Assembly: GCF_030272615.1 (NCBI RefSeq)
Contig: NC_081414.1
Location: 523,636,137 to 523,700,136 of the forward strand
Length of the DNA stretch: 64,000 nt
Origin: Cryptomeria japonica
Taxonomy: Eukaryota > Streptophyta > Pinopsida > Cupressales > Cupressaceae
Reading direction: 5' to 3'
Under the pieces are notes generated by a model. That model did no database searches. It saw only the letters and a list, made by a program, of their open reading frames with translations, and was not told the origin of the DNA. Both the position numbers and the translations under genes were made by a program. Shown piece after piece: positions 57,108-64,000 of the stretch. The stretch's first letter is position 1. Each line of letters starts with the position of its first letter.

Positions 57108-58769
57108 TGTAGCATCGTAAATTGTACGCAGTACAATTTCACACCTAGTTTAGCACCCGCCTTGGCACAGTTTGCATTTTGCATTGCATTTCCCCTTTAG
57201 CACTTAATTAATTAAATTAATTAGGTCTAAGGTCCTATTTATCATCTCCCATATCATAAAGCTGGGCTCTTTTCATTAAAGTATGCCCCTTTCATTTTAT
57301 TCTTCCAAAACATCATTTAATCAAAAACCCTAATTAAGTCCTATTTTCAACTTGGGGGCTTGATTTCGGTGGTCAAAACATCTCGAAATCACCTGTAACT
57401 TCAGGATTCGCTCTAAAATCATCATATCCGACGGCCTTGAAAATTTGGTAAAAAGTTGTCGGGACCATGGTGCCCGACGTGCACATGGTCCCGGACATTT
57501 TTTCTGAAATTTTAGGAGCACGATCCAATCATAAAATAAAGCTTAACCCCAAGAAATTGGCGGGAGATTCAATCTCTAGGTCGGCCAAAAGTTGAAATTA
57601 AGACCTAGGGTTTCATATATAAGAGCTCTCTTTCTTCATTGGAAAGGATCTAGATTTTTTGGTTTCAAGGACCTTCTATGCAGCGAAAGAGCAGATCTTT
57701 GAAGACTTCAACAACATTCAACATCCATCCATCAAGCATCTATCAATTTCATTCATCCATTTAGGGCTTTGAAGGCATTGAAGAGCAATAAGGGATCACC
57801 GACTGAAGATTGTCTTGTACCCCTCCCTTGGGGTTGGGTATGATTTCATGTTGTTTTCATGTCTTTGCATAAGCCTCATTATATCACTTGTATTCATGCT
57901 TTAGATCTCTTTACATCTTGATTTGGAGCATTTACATTATCATTTACAAGCAATTAGGGTTTACTTTCTAGGTTGCTCTAGTTTGCTTACTTGCATTTTA
58001 GGATCTTGCACACACACAAGGTCTGCACACACACTACTTTTACAATACAACTTGGCTATTCGTGGAGCTGGAAATCACCAAAGCGAGGGTTTGACTAAGG
58101 CAAAACCCTATATAGCCGCCCACCATACCTTTTCAGATATAAGTGCAGGTTTCGGGATTCGAAGAATGCCGCAAATTGCATATCTGGTGGAAGCAGACGG
58201 AAACTGAACTTCACACCAAAGTCCGGCCCAGAAAGCTAGGACAGGGGCATGGGGCGCCCTGGTCCTGCCAGGACAGGGGCGCTGGGTGCCCTGGTCCCTG
58301 GGACAGGGGCACTGGGAGCTCTAGTCCTTCTGTCAGACAGCAAGTTTCAGCTTTTTTGACAGCTTTTCAGGTTGCAAAACAGTAGTTTCCAGAGCAGTTT
58401 CAAGGGCAGAATCAGGACAGCGGCGCCCGCGCCCCCGTCCTGAACATTTTCATTCATATTTTAACACCGGGTACGCATTTACATTCTTTTCTTGTCCTTG
58501 TGTTTACAACTTTCCATTGTTTAAGTTCAATTCTGCAATCTTGTTATTAGTTCATACTTGCACTTTGGGGTTAGGGATTGAACTTGCATCATTCTATTTA
58601 TCATTTGCAACAAAGGAATAGAAATCCTAATAGGTAGCCCGTGGCTCTCTCTTCCACAAAAAGAAGTAGCCAATTGTGTGATACCTCTAGGCTCTTTCGT
58701 ATTCCACAAGTGTGTGATTGAAAGTGAGATTAGGGCATGTTTGCTTAGTGTCACTCTTTCCCCCACACA
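57108..58769 (+). repeat. B2 5' LTR
   Basis: Starts TGTAGCATCGTAAATTG and ends CCCCACACA before the PBS. It contains a GGGACCATG...CATGGTCCC inverted repeat (57461-57492), a TATA box (57616) and a GC-rich tandem stretch with GGACAGGGGCxCTGG words (58240-58330). Confidence 0.7.
57616..57622 (+). promoter_or_regulatory. TATA box in B2 LTR
   Basis: CATATATAAGAGCTC, about 510 bp into the LTR; good TATA match, with CTTTCTTCATTGG downstream as a possible initiation region. Confidence 0.55.
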
Positions 58770-58772
58770 TTT

Positions 58773-58789
58773 TGGTGAACCCGATGTGA
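58773..58789 (+). promoter_or_regulatory. B2 primer binding site
   Basis: TGGTGAACCCGATGTGA, three bases after the LTR end; the first part is shared with the inverted fragment at 10591-10607. Confidence 0.8.
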
Positions 58790-59104
58790 ATTCCAATCTT
58801 CTCTAATTCTGATTTATGTTTTCAAATTTGAGTGTTTATGCTATTTCAAATTCAAATTTGTATTTACAAGTTTTAATTTCTTGCAATATTCAAAAATTTA
58901 GAGGAAATTTTTTTCTAAAACCCTAATTTTGTTGAACTTGCTGGTAGCTTAATCGGGATCAATAATTTCAAATCTGATTTAGGAACTCATTTGAATCATA
59001 AATTTGATTTTCTAAATCTACATTCTAATAGCTTTCATTGGTTAAAATTAAACATTCCCTTCTATTTTGTATGTGTTATCATTTGAAAAAGGAAAATTGT
59101 TGTC

Positions 59105-62100
59105 ATGATGCATTCATTTCATAGATGTGATAATGGGTTAGCTTCCCTTGTTTCAATTTTTCCTTCTCCTAAAGAACCTCCCCCCATCTTTAACAACATT
59201 TTAGTACCTAAAAGAGTTGCTACCAATCCCTTTGAGCCTCTCCCATGCTCTAAGGATGAAGACTCTAAGAGTGATCTTGACAATTCTCCTAAAATGTGCC
59301 CTTCCTATTTAGCTATCCTAGAGGAAGAGAATGATATCATAAACACCTTTCTTAATGTTACTTCACCTTCCCTACATGATGCCTCTCTAAGTGAAAAGGT
59401 ATTGATGGACATTGACTTATTTTCTCCTAAAGTTGGTCCTTCCAATGGGGGCATGTTAGTGCAACAAGAGGTTATGAACACTTCTTTCAAAGATCTCCTT
59501 CCTAAGCATGAATCTTTGGAGAAATATGTCCATGTTCCTCCTAAAAAATACTCCCTTCATGAGGATCCTTTTGTGCAAGAAGATTACATTATCCCTACAT
59601 TTCCTAGTGATGGCATTTCCTTTTCCAACAAAATTCCAACTAGAGATGATGAATTAATGATAAATGCTTACCCTTCTCCTAAAGTTTGTCTTACCCATAA
59701 GCATCCCTTAGAGAAAGAAGATGAAATAATAAGCAATTTCCTTAAATCTCTCTCCCCTAAATATCATATTGAACATATTTTGAGGAAAGAGGATGATTTT
59801 AACACATCTATTGATTCTCTCCCTCCTAAGGATGAGGAATTAATAAACAATGTTATCTCCTCTCCCCAAATTGACAATACTTCAAACATTCCTTTCAACC
59901 ACTTCACTATTTGGGATGAACCATTAGAAGAAGGTGTAGATTATTCTCTTCCCCATGAGAGAACCCTAGCCAAAGGGGATGAAATCAAGATTGAAAACTC
60001 CCTTGATAGTTTCTCACCTTCCTTGAATCTCAATTATTCTCCCTCTAAAAATAAAGCATCTCCCTCTCCTCAACTTGGTTCTACTCATAAGGAAACTCTA
60101 GTTCAAAGCAAGATGGTTAACATCTCTTTCAAAGATCTCCTTCTCAAAAGTGAGACTTTAGAGAGTAATGTTGATCCTTCTCCTAGAGAATTTATTCCCC
60201 ATGTAGATCATTTGATGATAGAGGATGATATGACCTTTCCTAGTATTACTTTTCCTACCCCTTGTCTCTCTCCTAAAATTGATTTAATCCGTGATGATAT
60301 TTTAGTGCAAGAGAAGACTATCAACAATTCTTCCAATGCTTTTGTTCATTCCTCTAAACCATCCTCAATTAATTTGATACATGTGAATGAAACACCTAAT
60401 AAACCTCTCTTCACTGTCCAAGGTGCTTGTCCTTCTCAAAATTCTCAACCTTTAAATAAGCCTATCTTAGTGGTTCAAGGTGGTTATGCTAATGATTCTT
60501 TTTGCAATCCTAAGAAACCTATTATTACTGTGCAAGGAGGTTATTCTACTAAGAGCCCTTATGAGTATGCTAAGCAACTAACTAGAGAGAGTTATAATGC
60601 GGTTGCTCATACCTATAACACAAGAAATAATAGGCAACCTAATCCTCCTCCAGTTATCCCAACTTCACTTCCTCCTTCCCAACCTATTCTTCCTCAAGCT
60701 CCTCGTATTTCACAAATGCTTAGTAAGGACTATGATCTCATAGAACAACTTAAAACTACTCTTGCTAAGATATCCCTTTGGGATTTGATCCAAACTTCTT
60801 CCGCTCATCATGGAATGTTACAAGATGCCTCAAAAAATTTGAATGTTTCTCCTCCTAATACATCTAGTAATATAGTATCTTTGGTTAACTCTGTGATGAA
60901 TCCTAAAGCTCAAATTGTGTTTACTCAAGATGAGTTGCCTACTAGTGAAATTCAACATCAATATGATCCCTTGATGATTGTGGTTATCATAAATGACACT
61001 GCTATAAGATGAACACTGGTAGATAATGGCTCTGGCCTTAATGTGTGTAGCATTATTCTATTGCATAAGATGAATGTGGATACATCCCTTATTGAGCCTG
61101 ACTCTCATCCCATTCGAGGCTTTGATAATGTGGCTAAGTCTTCATTAGGTATTATCACCTTACCCATCACAGTGGGACCTGTTACTTTGCCTACTCCTAT
61201 CCATGTTATGTCGGGAAATTTAACATACAACTTGTTATTAGGGAGACCTTGGATTCACAGTATGCAAGCTGTCCCCTCTACATTGCATAGACAAGTTAAA
61301 TTTATTTATAATAATAAGACATATACCTTGATAGGTGACACTAATTTTCAAGCTTGTTTGCAAACATCTACTTCCAAAGGGAGTTCTTCTAATCCTTCCT
61401 CTTCTAGTGATGACCCGTTAAACAAGATATGTATGGATGAATCATCACCCTCTGATAATCAAAATTCTTTGGATGAGTCTGAAGTTCCCGAAGAAGACTC
61501 TTCTCAACTTGAATCTACATATGAAAAGGCTTTTGATCCTGAGAAGGTTCTCACAGAAGACGATTGGGGATCTCTTGATTTTAATCCCACCTTTGTAGGT
61601 GAGTATAGGATTCCTCCTAGAGAGCTTAAAGTTAAAAAGAAGGAAGAAACTAGAGATCAATCAGTCTTACCTGAACCTATGAGCAATAATTTTGTGGCCG
61701 CTTCTCAAAATTCTTCTCCTCACACCTCTAATTCTGAAGAATTTGATTCTTTGTCTTATGAAAAACCACCTTTTCTTTCTGAAATGGCTAATCGTTATGG
61801 TCGTGGTTTTCACATTTTGGCTAAGAGTGGCTATAGTGGAAATGGTTGTGGCGCAAATGAACAAGGAATTAAAGTTCCTTTAGAACATAACATGCATGAA
61901 TATTCATTTGGACTTGGATATAATCTTTATAAGCCCACCAAAGCATCTAAAAGACCATCTCTCAATGTGAATGCTATATTTAGTAGTGATGATGATCTCA
62001 CTTCAACTAAATCATCTTCTACTTCTATCAACTCTCATTCCCCTCATAAGGAAATCTTTTTGATGAACAAATCTCTTTATGACTCCCCTCAAATTTCTAA

Positions 62101-62314
62101 ATCCACTTATGAATCTTTATCTCCTATTCATCATAAAGTCCTTTCCTCCAGGGATAAGGCTCTAATAAATTACACTCATCTCTCTTCTAAGATTTCTCAT
62201 AACTTTCTTTCTTCAATTTTTATCATTTTATACATGTTTTTGATCTCACTTATAGTTGAGCATTTAGCATGTCATATTCAAATACCTCATTCAATCTATC
62301 ATGTCTTTAAATAA
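59105..62314 (+). pseudogene. B2 gag-pro-like polyprotein with repeat modules, protease and G-patch, one stop
   Basis: A single frame of about 1069 codons broken only by TGA 61010-61012 (CGA type), just before the protease. The first ~480 residues are rich in S, P, D, E and K. They show internal repeats: two modules with N-T/I-S-F-K-D-L-L then E-x-L-E (from about 59428 and 60065), and three K-P-x-x-x-V-Q-G copies (60395-60550). I see no capsid-type gag domain and no zinc knuckle. A Y-D-L-I-E-Q-L-K-T-T block like that of element A leads into a retropepsin-type protease: L-V-D-N-G-S-G-L-N-V-C (61016-61048), N-L-L-L-G-R-P-W-I-H. Next is a G-patch-like stretch (61781-61940: R-G-F-H-I-L-A-K-S-G-Y-S-G-N-G, N-E-Q-G-I, G-L-G-Y), then a hydrophobic tail (F-L-S-S-I-F-I-I-L-Y-M-F-L-I-S-L-I-V, near 62230). 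Confidence 0.8.
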
Positions 62315-63870
62315 CATTAATGGCTATTATGTTGCTCATCATTATGTGACATTGGTAGCTCATTTACTGGGGGCTCATTGTCATTCATGATGGTACAATT
62401 TCAAGTGCAATCATATTTTTGAAGCAACATAATAGCCTAATTTTTTCTATGTTATCTCTTGTTCTTATGGGGTAATAGTGTGGAAATATTGATCACCTTT
62501 TCTTTAGAATCCTCTTTTCCTAGATATGGGAGAAGATGTGTATTCTCTTTCGAATCCTACCCACTTCTTGTGAGGAGCATTTTACATACACTAATGTCTT
62601 GCTTGCATGAACTCATGTGAGTATGTAGTACATTTTGCTTATGTCTAAATCTCTCCCTAGAAGATTGTGGGAGGCAATGATCTTTCCTTATTTTTATCTA
62701 AGGATCCACTTTTTCCCATTTCGTGGATGGTGTGAACTTTATTACTTGATGTTATTCCTTGTATGCATTTGTTGTTGTTTTTTCAAGGATTCTCTCTTAC
62801 AAGAGGTGTAAGTCCTTGACTAAAACCTCTTTTGCACTTGGTAAAATACATCCATAATGAATTCACTCTCCCAATTGGGTTAAAAAGAGCGTCATCCTTC
62901 ATTAAGAATCACTTTCACCTTGCAAAAGAAAGGAAGTATTGCATTCTTATTCTCTTCTTTGTCTTATTCTAGAAGAGGTTATATTTGTCTAAGACAATTC
63001 CTCTCAGGGATAGGTGTCTTTTGTACAAAGATCTCTTCTCCTCTAAGGATCTCCTTTACAAGATATCCCTTTTTCAACTATCTTATCCTTGCTTAAAGAG
63101 TGCAAAACTCTCTTTCTTGGATCTATGACATTGTTGCATTTTTGGGGTATCTTCTTTTGTGATGAAGGTAGGTATCCTTGTTCTACTTTGCTTATGACAT
63201 AAACATTACACTTTTTGAGCAATGGGTCATTCTCGGAACCAGAGCACACACTCTTAGAGTGAGATGTCTCCATTTTTCTTTTATGCAAGGTGATTATTCT
63301 CGGAACCAGAGCACAGACTCTTAGAGAAAGATGTCACGCTTTTGTACTATACATATACAGGTTGTAGCATACTCGGGCATAGACTCCTATGAGGTGCTTC
63401 TAACCTCACTTACACACACATGCACAAGGTTGAGTGGAACTAGCGGCATAAGGCTAGACTTTCTCACTCTCCTCCCTTACATGGATCACCTAGATAGACT
63501 CTAGGGGCTAGTTTTCCATGTCCTTTTTCCCATGGATCACCTAGACAAGATCTAGGGGCAAGAAGTCCATGTTTTCTCTCTCACTATTTTTCTCATGGTT
63601 CACCAATGTGTGTATTCATGCTTTTTTCCTTTCTTTTCTTCTCTTTGCATTTTGTTTCCATTTACATCCTTCATCTTGTGTTAGAGAACTCTCAAATCAT
63701 CACACTCTTTGTTGTGTTGGAATTGAGATGTAGTCCTCTTTCTTACCAAATGATTCTCCATTAGTTTTTGATCTCATATCAAATCTTCTTGTGAGCATTT
63801 GTCATCAATATTCTTTAACAATTCAAAGTGGTAAACATGATACCCTGTTTCAACTCACTAAAATTAGCAA
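62315..63870 (+). other. B2 non-coding tail
   Basis: No ORF supported, but word order is conserved with B1 12560-14740 (TGGGGGCTC, ACAAGAGGTGTAAGT, AGATCTCTTCTCC, CCAGAGCACA, the CATGGATCACCTAG words). B1 has extra tandem copies of several units that are single here. Confidence 0.65.
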
Positions 63871-63873
63871 GCC

Positions 63874-63890
63874 GAAATAGGGGGGGCATA
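63874..63890 (+). promoter_or_regulatory. PPT-like tract near B2 right end
   Basis: GAAATAGGGGGGGCATA, placed like the B1 PPT. The following TAGCTACCC may start a decayed 3' LTR; the match to the 5' LTR start is weak. Confidence 0.45.
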
Positions 63891-64000
63891 TAGCTACCCT
63901 CGAATTTTCATCACCTTCCTTAGTAAGCATTAGGTGATTTTGTGATCTAACGTGTGTTTTGTAGGGTGCGGTTCCTAATTGTGTACTGCAGATACCGCTT

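Larger units (their letters stand above)
57108..64000 (+). mobile_element. Family B copy B2
   Basis: 5' LTR 57108-58769, PBS, leader, a 1069-codon gag-pro-like frame (59105-62314) with one stop, then a 1.5-kb non-coding tail and a PPT-like tract close to the window end. No reverse transcriptase, RNase H or integrase is visible. Collinear with B1 over gag and tail. The sequence after the PPT-like tract does not obviously match the 5' LTR, so the right end is not proven. Confidence 0.75.

Noticed and set aside
1-64000. Host protein-coding, tRNA or rRNA genes
   Set aside because: I looked along both strands and found no cloverleaf, no rRNA core and no exon set outside transposable elements, apart from the transposase-like gene at 2753-5931.

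Overview
The window looks like intergenic DNA from a large, repeat-rich seed-plant genome. A gymnosperm is plausible, but no host marker gene is present to prove it. I see no ordinary host housekeeping gene and no rRNA or tRNA gene. Nearly everything that can be identified is LTR retrotransposon, nested several levels deep. There is also one multi-exon transposase-like gene and several tandem or palindromic arrays. Nearly all coding regions carry stops or frameshifts, and many of the stops are the CGA-to-TGA, CAG-to-TAG or TGG-to-TAG changes expected of methylated, silenced DNA.

Layout. 1-2319: family C long LTR (copy C1, minus strand, cut by the window edge). 2753-5931: broken multi-exon minus-strand gene for a DDE-type transposase-like protein, with a 470-bp duplicated AT-rich flank. 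7960-10255: non-coding DNA with two tandem arrays. 10260-11110: inverted LTR-end/PBS/leader fragment of family B. About 11190-19991: family B copy B1 (plus strand), with a decayed gag-pro region, a repeat-rich non-coding tail, a PPT and a 3' LTR. That LTR is split by a 3.8-kb apparent solo LTR of family C (C2, 15435-19221). 19992-23754: unassigned repeat DNA with a minus-strand PBS. From about 23755: a third family C LTR (C3, plus strand), cut by two copia elements. These are D (23884-43640, minus, TSD GTTGG), which itself holds the 12.6-kb element A (27599-40247, minus, TSD GAGAG), and E (48599-53584, plus, TSD GGGTG). 53939-55039: C3 PBS and internal DNA. 55045-56824: copia-like solo LTR F (TSD GGAAT). 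57108-end: family B copy B2 (plus strand) with an almost intact gag-pro-like frame.

The most interesting object is element A. It is a Ty3/gypsy-type element with nearly identical LTRs. Its sense strand codes for gag, protease and only the integrase tail; reverse transcriptase, RNase H and the integrase core are missing. Antisense to this, near the 3' LTR, lies a GC-rich plant-mobile-domain (PMD) gene with its own TATA-like box, a short first exon and an intron. The intron holds two arrays. One is a ~20-nt GCGTCTGTG array that recurs, inverted, in the element's 5' leader. The other is a set of seven or eight hairpin units sharing one 15-nt loop while their 5-bp stems vary with compensatory changes.

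Relative order of insertion from the nesting: C3 is older than D and E, D is older than A, and the B1 3' LTR is older than C2. LTR divergence judged by eye (about 2 percent for A, about 6 percent for E, higher for D) agrees with this. Three families (A, B1, B2) keep gag-pro-like coding without a visible reverse transcriptase, so they would depend on partner elements for mobility.
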